DNA of 60,781 bases from Clostridia bacterium. Its GTDB lineage: Bacteria > Bacillota > Clostridia > Christensenellales > CAG-138. The stretch is from contig JAFOTD010000032.1 of assembly GCA_017388175.1 (NCBI GenBank), positions 1 to 60,781 of the forward strand. Direction: 5' to 3'. This document shows positions 40,240 to 47,823 of the stretch, piece by piece. Both the position numbers and the translations under genes were made by a program. Within the stretch, counting starts at the first letter, position 1. Every line of letters starts with the position of its first letter. Below the pieces are notes generated by a model. The model searched no databases. It was given only the letters and a program-made list of their open reading frames with translations, and was not told where the DNA came from.

Positions 40240-40821
40240 CTATTCAGCAAAATATCTGCCCAAAAGGATCCATGCGACCGTGTTCGGGATCATTCTCAGC
40301 GTGTCGAAAAACCAATACGAACCGCTCCATTCCGCCTGCTCGATCCGTCCCGCTCTTTCAAGAACAGCGACCCGGGATCCCATTTGCAAATACGGGATGA
40401 CAAGAAGCAGGATCCCGGAAGTCAGCAGCAGCCATTTCGATTTTCCGTTCTGCAGGAACAATCCGGCGGCGATCGAACCGTTGGCTGCAAGCGTCAGGAT
40501 CGGAAGCAGAACGGACCACACGGAGGAAAACGCAAAGAGATTGAACGCTCCGGAGTGGGAGAAGTTGCCGATCAGCAGCGGAATGCACAGGGCCGTGAGA
40601 ACGATTGTAAGGATCCCGGCAACCGGAAACTTCCGGATCAGGATCATGACGCCGATCACGATCAGCAGTACGTTGATACCGATCTGGATCGCTTCCTGGA
40701 CGTACGAATAACCCATTTTTACGGAAAAGGGGATGTTCCAAATGTGCAGGGCGATCGAGACCGCGGCGGCAGCAATGAGCAGAATGCCGGCGGCAATGCG
40801 GGAACCTCTTCTGAATTCCAT
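40240..40821 (-). CDS. polytopic membrane protein of unknown function
   Basis: A 193-residue protein with about five membrane helices (around 10-28, 46-63, 67-86, 96-124, 130-147) and a C-terminal amphipathic part. I recognise no family. RBS AAAAGGAGA, 18 bp after the phosphosugar mutase and 27 bp before deoD, so it belongs to the operon. Its GC content seems slightly lower than that of its neighbours. Confidence 0.7.
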   Translation of the reverse strand: MEFRRGSRIAAGILLIAAAAVSIALHIWNIPFSVKMGYSYVQEAIQIGINVLLIVIGVMILIRKFPVAGILTIVLTALCIPLLIGNFSHSGAFNLFAFSSVWSVLLPILTLAANGSIAAGLFLQNGKSKWLLLTSGILLLVIPYLQMGSRVAVLERAGRIEQAEWSGSYWFFDTLRMIPNTVAWILLGRYFAE

Positions 40822-40839
40822 CGCATATTCTCCTTTTGA

Positions 40840-42546
40840 TTATTTGAGACCGAGAAGCACGGCGAGCTTCGCGTCCATGTCGTTCATGATCGCGTCGAGC
40901 CGCGCCTGCACCTTTTCGTCGTTTTCCGCGTGCGCGCCGATATAGAGCTTCAGCTTCGGCTCGGTACCGGAGGGGCGAACCGTGACCCACGCGCCGTCGG
41001 AGAGCGTAAAGCGAAGCACGTTCGAGCGCGGAAGACCGGTCAGCTCCGGCTTTAAGAAGTCCTCGGTTTTCACAACCGCCGTTTTTGCGATCGCGTCCAG
41101 CGGCGACTCGCGCAGTAGCTTCATGGCGCTCTGGATCGCTTCGATGCCCGCCTTGCCCTCTAACGTGTAGGACTTGACCTTTTCGCGGTAGAAGCCGTAC
41201 GTCCCGTAGATTTCCATCAGCGCGTCGTAAAGCGTCATGCCGCGCTCCTTATAGATTACGCACGCCTCCGCGACGAGCATCGCCGCGCAGATCGCGTCCT
41301 TGTCGCGCGCAAAGCTTCCGGCAAGGAAGCCGAAGCTCTCCTCAAAGCCGAACAGGAACGTGTGCTTATGCGTCTGTTCGCACTCGGCGATCTGCTCCGC
41401 GATGAAGCGGAAGCCGGTGAGAACTTCCCTGAGCGTGACGCCGAACGAGGCACAGATCGCGTCCGCAAGCTGTGTAGAGACGATCGAACGCACGACAAGC
41501 CCGTTTTCGGGCAGCTTTCCGGTCGCTTTGTAGGAGGAAAGCAGCGAGTGGATGAGGATCGCGCCGATCTGATTGCCGGTCAGCACCGCCCAGGTACCGT
41601 CGGTCTTTTTCACCGCAAGCCCGAGCCGGTCAGAATCCGGGTCGGTGCCGATGATGACCGAAGCGTTGACTTTTTCGGCGTATTGAAACGCGAGCGTGAA
41701 CGCGTTCGGGTCCTCGGGATTCGGCGCCTTGACCGTCGGGAAATCGCCGTCCGGCGCTTCCTGTTCCTTCACGACCGTTACGTTTGTCACGCCGATGCGC
41801 TTTAAAACCTCACGCACGGGCACGTTGCCGCTTCCGTGCAGCGGAGTATAGACGAGCTTCAGATCCTTGCCCTTTTCTTTGACAAGCGCGGGCTGCGTCA
41901 GAAGCGACATCGTCTTCTGATAATAAATTTCGTCGATCTCCCTGCCGATCAGCTCGATCGCGCCGTCGTCGATCGCCTTTTCATACGGCTTGTATGCCGT
42001 TTTGAAACCCTCGACGGCGCGGATGTGTTTGGTGATCTCGTTCGCAAGCTCCGGCGTCGCCTGTCCCGCGGAGGGACCGTAGACCTTATAGCCGTTGTAT
42101 TTGGGCGGGTTGTGGCTTGCCGTGATCACGATGCCCGCGTCGCACTTCAGCTCAAGGATCGTGAACGAAAGCTGCGGAACGGAGTGCAGCGTGGAGTAGA
42201 GATAGACCTTGATGCCGTGCCCCGCGAGCACGCATGCGCTTTCCTTTGCGAACAGGTCGGAGCAGTGCCGCGAATCGTACGCGATGCACACGCGCGGCTG
42301 CCGCTCGAGGCTTTCCGTAAGATAGCGCGAAAGCCCTTCCGTCGCCTTTCGGACGTTGTAAACGTTCATGCGGTTGTCGCCGGCGCCTAAGATCCCGCGC
42401 AGTCCCGCCGTGCCGAATTCCAGCTCGGTGTAGAAGCGCTCCTCGATTTCCTGCGGATCGTTCGCAATCGCGTTCAGCTCCGCCTTGGTCTGTTCGTCGA
42501 TATCGGGACTGTTCATCCAGATCGTATAGCGTTCAAATGCGTTCAT
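40840..42546 (-). CDS. pgcA: phospho-sugar mutase (phosphoglucomutase, PgcA type)
   Basis: A 568-residue alpha-D-phosphohexomutase. Active-site serine loop ITASHNPPKYNGYK, metal loop GTDPDSDRLG, sugar-binding GFEESFGF and phosphate-binding RPSGTEPKLKLY are all present in order. It converts glucose 6-phosphate and glucose 1-phosphate, feeding UDP-glucose and glycogen. Length fits the long Gram-positive PgcA/Pgm2-like group rather than GlmM (about 450). Start overlaps the preceding stop as ATGA, with GGAGG upstream. Confidence 0.93.
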   Translation of the reverse strand: MNAFERYTIWMNSPDIDEQTKAELNAIANDPQEIEERFYTELEFGTAGLRGILGAGDNRMNVYNVRKATEGLSRYLTESLERQPRVCIAYDSRHCSDLFAKESACVLAGHGIKVYLYSTLHSVPQLSFTILELKCDAGIVITASHNPPKYNGYKVYGPSAGQATPELANEITKHIRAVEGFKTAYKPYEKAIDDGAIELIGREIDEIYYQKTMSLLTQPALVKEKGKDLKLVYTPLHGSGNVPVREVLKRIGVTNVTVVKEQEAPDGDFPTVKAPNPEDPNAFTLAFQYAEKVNASVIIGTDPDSDRLGLAVKKTDGTWAVLTGNQIGAILIHSLLSSYKATGKLPENGLVVRSIVSTQLADAICASFGVTLREVLTGFRFIAEQIAECEQTHKHTFLFGFEESFGFLAGSFARDKDAICAAMLVAEACVIYKERGMTLYDALMEIYGTYGFYREKVKSYTLEGKAGIEAIQSAMKLLRESPLDAIAKTAVVKTEDFLKPELTGLPRSNVLRFTLSDGAWVTVRPSGTEPKLKLYIGAHAENDEKVQARLDAIMNDMDAKLAVLLGLK

Positions 42547-43841
42547 CGGGTTACCTCCGTAAAATCGTTCAGGTTCAGTTCACGGGTGCTTTCAAAGGTG
42601 TGACCGAGGACCGTCAGCCGCTTATGGAGAAGACATTGGCGGCGCTTTCGGTATCGCTTGTTCATCTCGCGGTCGCCGTACTTGTCATCGCCCAGAACCG
42701 GATGCCCGATCGCGGACATCTGCACGCGGATCTGATGCGTGCGGCCCGTAAAGAGGCGGATTTCAACGAGCGACAGATCGCGCTTCGTTTCAAGTACGCG
42801 CACCGCAAGCTCCATTCTGAGCGCGTCAGGATCGTCCTCTCTGCAAAGCCGCATGAAGGCGGCGTCGGCATCCTTTTTCGCAAAGTGCGTATAGGTTCCG
42901 TCCTTCGGTCTGCCCGGGACGATCGCGTGATAGATCTTCTGCGTCTCGTGCCGGTAGAACGCGTCCAAAAGCCGGTCGCGCGCGTCCTCGGTACGGGCAA
43001 AGACGACCAGCCCCTCGGTGTTCGCGTCGAGCCGGTGCACGGGATAAAGCGGATCGAAGAGCGCGGAAAGCTCGCCGAGGAGCTCGCCTTCAACCTCAAC
43101 GCCCGCGTTCTTGTCCGCGACGAGCAGGTCGCCGTCCAGATAGACCCCGCTGCAAACCTCGTGCGCGGGTAAAAGCGCGATCACGGCCGGGTATTCGCGC
43201 CAGGACGGAAGCGAGTAAAACGTCATCGGCTCGTTCTGCGTCGGATGCTGCACGGTCAGCACGTACGAATGAAGCCGGATCTGCGTGCCGGGCTTTGCGT
43301 TCGGATGATAGCGCATGTCCCCGACGATCGGAAGATCGCGGGAAGAAAGCTGTACGCGGATCTGATGCGGGCGGCCGGTGAGAAGCTCGATATCGAGAAG
43401 CGACGTGCCGTTTTCGCGCGCAAGCGTGCGATAGCGAAGGATCGCCTTTTTCGCGCCGTCCGTGCCCTCTTTTACGACGTGGGTCGTGTTGGTGCTTTCG
43501 TCCTTCAAAAGCCAGTCGACGCATTCGCCTTCCGCGGGCGCGTTTCCGTCGACGATCGCGACGTAGCGCTTTTTTGCGCGGCGGTCTTTAAACTGCGCGG
43601 TCAGCCTTGCCGCGGCCTTGCTCGTTCGCGCGAAGACCATCACGCCGCCGACCGGCCGGTCGAGCCGGTGCACGAGCCCGAGATACGCTTCGCCGGGCTT
43701 CTGATACTTCTCCTTGATATACGCCTTGCACAGCGAAAGCAGGTCCGCGTCGCCCGACGCGTCGGCCTGCACGGGCAGGTTTTCCGGTTTTTCGACGACC
43801 AGCAGATGATTGTCTTCGTAAAGAATATGCGGCGCGCTCAT
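42543..43841 (-). CDS. tandem RluA-family pseudouridine synthase (two catalytic domains)
   Basis: A 432-residue protein made of two RluA-type synthases in one frame. Domain 1 (about 5-210): HILYEDNHLLVVEKP, GLVHRLDRPVGG with catalytic Asp61, LLTGRPHQIRVQLS. Domain 2 (about 232-432): VYLDGDLLVADKNAG, PVHRLDANTEG with Asp272, LFTGRTHQIRVQMS. Both keep the catalytic Asp and the RxHQIR motif, so both look active. Neither has an S4 domain. Usual family members are 220-330 residues with one domain. The start at 43841 overlaps the methyltransferase stop as ATGA; the stop overlaps pgcA likewise. Targets would be U residues in rRNA or tRNA, not predictable. Confidence 0.88.
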   Translation of the reverse strand: MSAPHILYEDNHLLVVEKPENLPVQADASGDADLLSLCKAYIKEKYQKPGEAYLGLVHRLDRPVGGVMVFARTSKAAARLTAQFKDRRAKKRYVAIVDGNAPAEGECVDWLLKDESTNTTHVVKEGTDGAKKAILRYRTLARENGTSLLDIELLTGRPHQIRVQLSSRDLPIVGDMRYHPNAKPGTQIRLHSYVLTVQHPTQNEPMTFYSLPSWREYPAVIALLPAHEVCSGVYLDGDLLVADKNAGVEVEGELLGELSALFDPLYPVHRLDANTEGLVVFARTEDARDRLLDAFYRHETQKIYHAIVPGRPKDGTYTHFAKKDADAAFMRLCREDDPDALRMELAVRVLETKRDLSLVEIRLFTGRTHQIRVQMSAIGHPVLGDDKYGDREMNKRYRKRRQCLLHKRLTVLGHTFESTRELNLNDFTEVTR

Positions 43842-44701
43842 GCGTTTGTCCACCGTCCGCTCGCGCCGCACGGCAGCACGAGACTTCCGCGCGCGATCGG
43901 CAGCCCGATCTCGTCGGCTTCGGCTGTTCCGCCTTTTATTGCAAGCTTCAATACGTTAGAAAGTACGGTCGGCGCAAGGCCGGTCGTGTAGGAATTGATG
44001 AGAAAGAAACAGGGATCGGGGGAGAGAAGTTCGGCGCACAGCTCGACGAGCGGATAGAGATCGCTTTCGATCTTCCACATCTCGCCGGTGGGACCCCGTC
44101 CGTAGCTCGGCGGATCCATTAAGATGCCGTCGTAGCGGTTGCCGCGGCGGATCTCGCGCTTCACAAACTTCACGCAGTCATCGACGATGTAGCGGATCGG
44201 GGCGTCGGAAAGACCCGAAGCCGCCGCGTTGTCCTTTGCCCAGGCGACCATGCCCTTCGCCGCGTCCACGTGCACGACCTCCGCGCCCGCTTTTGCGCAG
44301 GCGCAGGTTGCGCCGCCGGTGTAGGCGAACAGGTTCAATACCTTCGCCGGCCGTCCGACGCGCTTCTGAAACGCCGTGATCTCGCTTCGCATCCAGTCCC
44401 AGTTGACGGCCTGCTCGGGGAACAGCCCGGTGTGCTTGAACCCGGTCGGACGCACGATGAAGCGAAGATCGCGATAAGAGATCGTCCATTGCTCGGGCAG
44501 CTCCCGCTTATATTCCCAGTGGCCGCCGCCGGACGCGCTTCGGTGATAGATCGCGTCGGCGCGCTCCGCGGCGCGTTCGCTCATGGTCCAGACCGCCTGC
44601 GGGTCGGGCCGAAGCAGCTTCACGTCGCCCCAGCGCTCGAATTTAAAACCGTTGCCCGCGTCAAGGATCGCGTAGTCTTTCCATCCGGAAGCAAGATACA
44701 T
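43838..44701 (-). CDS. RlmI-like class I SAM-dependent rRNA methyltransferase
   Basis: A 287-residue methyltransferase. SAM-binding LNLFAYTGGATCACAKAGAE, then VDAAKGMVAWAKDNA, and motif IV MDPPSYGRGP. It resembles the catalytic part of RlmI/RlmK (23S rRNA m5C1962 or m7G2069) but lacks the N-terminal PUA domain, so the substrate is uncertain. RBS GGAGG; 11 bp behind murA2; overlaps the pseudouridine synthase, which supports an RNA-modification role. Confidence 0.82.
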   Translation of the reverse strand: MYLASGWKDYAILDAGNGFKFERWGDVKLLRPDPQAVWTMSERAAERADAIYHRSASGGGHWEYKRELPEQWTISYRDLRFIVRPTGFKHTGLFPEQAVNWDWMRSEITAFQKRVGRPAKVLNLFAYTGGATCACAKAGAEVVHVDAAKGMVAWAKDNAAASGLSDAPIRYIVDDCVKFVKREIRRGNRYDGILMDPPSYGRGPTGEMWKIESDLYPLVELCAELLSPDPCFFLINSYTTGLAPTVLSNVLKLAIKGGTAEADEIGLPIARGSLVLPCGASGRWTNA

Positions 44702-44712
44702 AGCGTCCTCCG

Positions 44713-45993
44713 TTACTCTTCCTCGATGCGCAGGATGTCCGCACCGATTGCCTTAAATTTGCTGTCGAGATATTCATACCCGCGGTCGATATAGCCGATG
44801 TTGTGCACGCGGGTTTCGCCGCCTGCCATCAGCCCCGCGATGATCAGCGCCGCGCCTGCCCGTAAATCACTTGCATAGATATCGGTTCCGCGAAGGGTCT
44901 CCGCGCCCTTGACGCGCGCGACGCGCTTTGCGATCGAAATGCTCGCGCCGAGCTTTCGAAGCTCCTTGACGTGGTTGAAGCGGTTTTCAAAGATGTTTTC
45001 GGTGATCACGCTCGTGCCGGACGCGGTCGTGAGATACGCCATCATCGGCTGCTGCAGGTCGGTCGGAAAGCCGGGGTAGACCATCGTGCGGAAGCTGACC
45101 GCGCGCGGGCGGTCGTTCATCGAGACGCGGATGAAGAAGTCGCGGCCGTCGTCGCCCTCGATCACGCGCGCGCCGCTCTCCATGAGCTTCGCCGAGATCG
45201 CTTCCATATGCGTCGGGATCACGTTTTTGATGACCACGTCGCCGCGCGTCGCCGCCGCCGCGATCATGTACGTGCCGGTCTCGATCTGATCCGGGATGAT
45301 CGAATACGAGCAGCCGTGGAGCTTTTTGCGGCCCTGAATACGGATTACGTCGGTGCCGGCGCCGCGAACGGACGCGCCCATCATGTTCAAAAAGTTCGCA
45401 ACGTCGACCACGTGCGGCTCCTTCGCAACGTTTTGGAGCACCGTCGTGCCCTCGGCTTTTGCCGCCGCGAGCATGACGTTGATCGTCGCGCCGACCGAAA
45501 CCACGTCGAAGAAGATTTCCGCGCCCTTCAGCTTCGTCGCCTGCGCGCGAAGAACGTTCCGGCTCTCGTCCATGTAGATCTTCGCTCCGAGCGCACGCAT
45601 GCCCTTGACGTGCTGGTCAATGGGTCTCGGGCCGATCACGCAGCCGCCGGGCAGCGCCAGCTCGATTTCGCCGCACGCGCCGAGCATCGCGCCCAAGAGA
45701 TAGTAGGACGCGCGCATGGAGCTGACGCGCTCGTTCGTCGCGTCGTGCGTGTTGATCGTGGACGGGTCGATGCGCATGCAGCCGCCCTCCGTCATGTCGA
45801 CCTTTGCGCCGAGGCCTTCGAGAATCTCCTTGAGACTGCCGACGTCCGCGATATTCGGCAGGTTTTCGAGAACGCACGGCTCCCCCGCGAGGATTGCCGC
45901 CGGAATAATCGCGACCGCCGCGTTTTTCGCGCCGCTGATCGTCACCGTGCCCTCAAGCCGTTTGCCGCCGTGAATGCTGTAAATTGAATTCAT
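44713..45993 (-). CDS. murA: UDP-N-acetylglucosamine 1-carboxyvinyltransferase (second paralogue)
   Basis: A 426-residue second MurA. SGAKNAAVAIIPAAILAGEP, the catalytic loop GGCVIGPRPIDQH with Cys118, SVGATINVMLAAAKAEG and VYPGFPTDLQQPM are intact, so it should be active and fosfomycin-sensitive. Many Bacillota carry two MurA enzymes; this one is closer in pattern to the main MurA (RPID QHVKGM) than the dcw copy is. First gene of a nine-gene minus-strand run with its own promoter. Confidence 0.93.
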   Translation of the reverse strand: MNSIYSIHGGKRLEGTVTISGAKNAAVAIIPAAILAGEPCVLENLPNIADVGSLKEILEGLGAKVDMTEGGCMRIDPSTINTHDATNERVSSMRASYYLLGAMLGACGEIELALPGGCVIGPRPIDQHVKGMRALGAKIYMDESRNVLRAQATKLKGAEIFFDVVSVGATINVMLAAAKAEGTTVLQNVAKEPHVVDVANFLNMMGASVRGAGTDVIRIQGRKKLHGCSYSIIPDQIETGTYMIAAAATRGDVVIKNVIPTHMEAISAKLMESGARVIEGDDGRDFFIRVSMNDRPRAVSFRTMVYPGFPTDLQQPMMAYLTTASGTSVITENIFENRFNHVKELRKLGASISIAKRVARVKGAETLRGTDIYASDLRAGAALIIAGLMAGGETRVHNIGYIDRGYEYLDSKFKAIGADILRIEEE

Positions 45994-46040
45994 AAAACCC
46001 GTTCCTTGCTCTTTGCAACCGCAAAGAAGACTGTCCTTTC

Positions 46041-46069
46041 AGTGTACCCGATTTTGCCCGTTCCGTCAA
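46041..46069 (-). promoter_or_regulatory. promoter of the murA2 operon
   Basis: Minus strand: TTGACG (46069-46064), 17 bp, TACACT (46046-46041), about 50 bases before murA2. The -35 overlaps the last codons of the solute-binding protein gene. Confidence 0.65.
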
Positions 46070-46962
46070 CCGTTTGCGCCCCATTCCACGCCGAACGATT
46101 TCGCCCAGGCCCGGAACGTGCCGTCGTTCTGCCAGTCGTAGAAAAACTCGTCGCAAACCTCGAGCAGCACGGAATCCTTTTTCGCGATGGCGTAATAGGG
46201 AATCGCGCCGAGATCGAACGACAGGATCTGCGTGCGCGCCTCGCGCCACGACGCCGCAACCGTCCGCGGCAGACAAACCGCGTCCACCGTGCCCGCCCTG
46301 AGCTGTACGCGCATGGAATAGTAGTCGGCAGCCGGATGCACGACCAGCTCCGGCTCGACGGATTCGAGATATTGGTAGAGCAGTGTTTCCGATGGCGTGT
46401 CCTCAAGCACGGCGACGGTTTTTCCCGCGAGCGAGTCATAAGGCACGTAGGCAAGGATCACGCAGCGGTCGGTGAAAAACGGGACCGCGTTCTTTGCGAA
46501 CGCTTCCTGCGGGAACGACTGCATACTCATCAGAACGAGGTCGACGTCGCCGTCAGAAAGACGCAGCGGGCCGGTATAGCGGTCGACAGGCACGAACGAT
46601 ACGCCCTCCGTCTGCCCGAAGATCAGCGTGGCGAGCTGTTCCGCGATTGCGCGCTCGTAGCCGCTGCCGTTCTGATACATGCCGGTCACGCCGTCGTCCA
46701 CGCCCACGCGCAAAACGCCGCTGCTCCGGATCACATCCAGTTCGGGGCTCGACAGTACGGTCGTCATGGGACGGTTGATCGCCACCAGCACGGCAATCAG
46801 CAGCACGATCACGGCAGCCGACAGCACCGGCTTGATCGGAAGCCGTTCCTGCCACTCCGTGCGCCGCACGCGCTTCTTTTTCGGTTGAAGATCTTCGTTG
46901 AATTTTGTTTCCACGTCGTCGCGGGCTCGGCTTCGTTCACGGCAGCTATATCTGCTTTGCAT
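46066..46962 (-). CDS. membrane-anchored solute-binding protein (SBP family 3-like)
   Basis: Up to 298 residues: a basic cytoplasmic N-terminus (KKKRVRRTEWQERL), one membrane helix (VLSAAVIVLLIAVLVAI), then a family 3 extracellular solute-binding domain beginning SSGVLRVGVDDGVTGMYQNG and running through DGDVDLVLMSMQSFPQEAF and AGKTVAVLEDTPSE. Such domains bind amino acids. It has no lipobox, and no ABC permease or ATPase gene is next to it, so it may be a sensor or an orphan receptor. The start is uncertain: ATG 46962 and GTG 46914 are in frame, neither has a good ribosome site, and the region upstream is repeat-like. Confidence 0.7.
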   Translation of the reverse strand: MQSRYSCRERSRARDDVETKFNEDLQPKKKRVRRTEWQERLPIKPVLSAAVIVLLIAVLVAINRPMTTVLSSPELDVIRSSGVLRVGVDDGVTGMYQNGSGYERAIAEQLATLIFGQTEGVSFVPVDRYTGPLRLSDGDVDLVLMSMQSFPQEAFAKNAVPFFTDRCVILAYVPYDSLAGKTVAVLEDTPSETLLYQYLESVEPELVVHPAADYYSMRVQLRAGTVDAVCLPRTVAASWREARTQILSFDLGAIPYYAIAKKDSVLLEVCDEFFYDWQNDGTFRAWAKSFGVEWGANG

Positions 46963-47160
46963 CAAAGCTGCCGCTCGCCTGCCTCGCCGCTCCTCCTTTC
47001 CGCAAAAAGTCATGCTCGGTTTTTCTGCTCGGTTGTAAACGCCCTCGCGACGAAAAAATGTCGCTACCAACTTTTTGCGGCTTTGCGCCTTCGGCGCTTT
47101 TGCGGGAAGCCTTCCCCTGAAGGGGAAGCTGTCGCCTTTGGCGACTGATGAGGTGTCACT
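46963..47160. repeat. repeat-rich intergenic stretch with a two-hairpin unit
   Basis: The part at 47107-47155 contains CTTCCCC-TGAA-GGGGAAG and GTCGCC-TTT-GGCGAC followed by GATGAGGTG, the better-preserved copy of the repeat at 20464. Upstream, CGCCTTCGGCG (47086-47096) and an A-rich GCAAAAAGT.. ACTTTTTGC pair suggest further inverted repeats. I see no gene here apart from the doubtful N-terminal extension of the solute-binding protein. Confidence 0.5.
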
Positions 47161-47215
47161 CCATCATACGCCAACTTTATTATATCAAACATTTCGAAAA
47201 TAGGAAAGAGAAAGC

Positions 47216-47244
47216 TATACAAACCCGCGAAAAAATCGTATAAT
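47216..47244 (+). promoter_or_regulatory. promoter of thpR
   Basis: TATACA (47216-47221), 17 bp, TATAAT (47239-47244), 31 bases before the start codon. Confidence 0.6.
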
Positions 47245-47275
47245 GTGGATATCATCAAAGTACGAGGGGAATCTT

Positions 47276-47797
47276 ATGCGCTTATTTATCGCCGTTCCGC
47301 TGCCCAGAGACGTGCAGCGCGCCGTTTTCACCGTTGAGGAGGGGCTGCGCGTGTCGAGCACGGCGGGGCGGTTCGTGCCGGCGGGCAATCATCATATCAC
47401 GCTGCGGTTTTTGGGCGAGAGCAACGCGCTTGCGGACATCGCCGCCGCCATGCATGAGGCCGTGAAGGACGCGCGTCCGTTCGTGCTGCGGTTGGGTCAG
47501 CTCGGTTCGTTCACGCACGGCGGCGCACGGACGAGCTATCTTTCTGTGGGCGGCGATCTCGACGAGCTCAATCGAATCCATGAAACGCTTGAAGCCGCGC
47601 TGTTCGAAAACGGCTTTGCGGGCGGCAAGGTGCGGTTTTCGCCGCACATCACGCTGGCGCGCGCCGTCGAGCACGGGGATCTCGGCCGCATCAACGTACC
47701 GAACGCGGGCTTTACCGTGCGCTCGATCGTGCTGTATGAAAGCACCAACGAACGCGGCCGCATGGTCTATACGCCGATCCACACGGAAACCTTTTAA
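47276..47797 (+). CDS. thpR: RNA 2',3'-cyclic phosphodiesterase (2'-5' RNA ligase family)
   Basis: A 173-residue 2H phosphoesterase with both HxT motifs, HHITLRFLG and SPHITLARA. It opens 2',3'-cyclic phosphates on RNA; the in vivo role is unclear. Start at 47276 is set by GAGGGGA. It lies 26 bp before addB and probably shares its transcript. Confidence 0.93.
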   Translation: MRLFIAVPLPRDVQRAVFTVEEGLRVSSTAGRFVPAGNHHITLRFLGESNALADIAAAMHEAVKDARPFVLRLGQLGSFTHGGARTSYLSVGGDLDELNRIHETLEAALFENGFAGGKVRFSPHITLARAVEHGDLGRINVPNAGFTVRSIVLYESTNERGRMVYTPIHTETF

Positions 47798-47823
47798 TTC
47801 GGGCTGTTAAAAAGGGAGGGTTT

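Noticed and set aside
40840-42546. GlmM (phosphoglucosamine mutase)
   Set aside because: Length of 568 residues and the TASHNP active-site context fit PgcA-type phosphoglucomutase instead.
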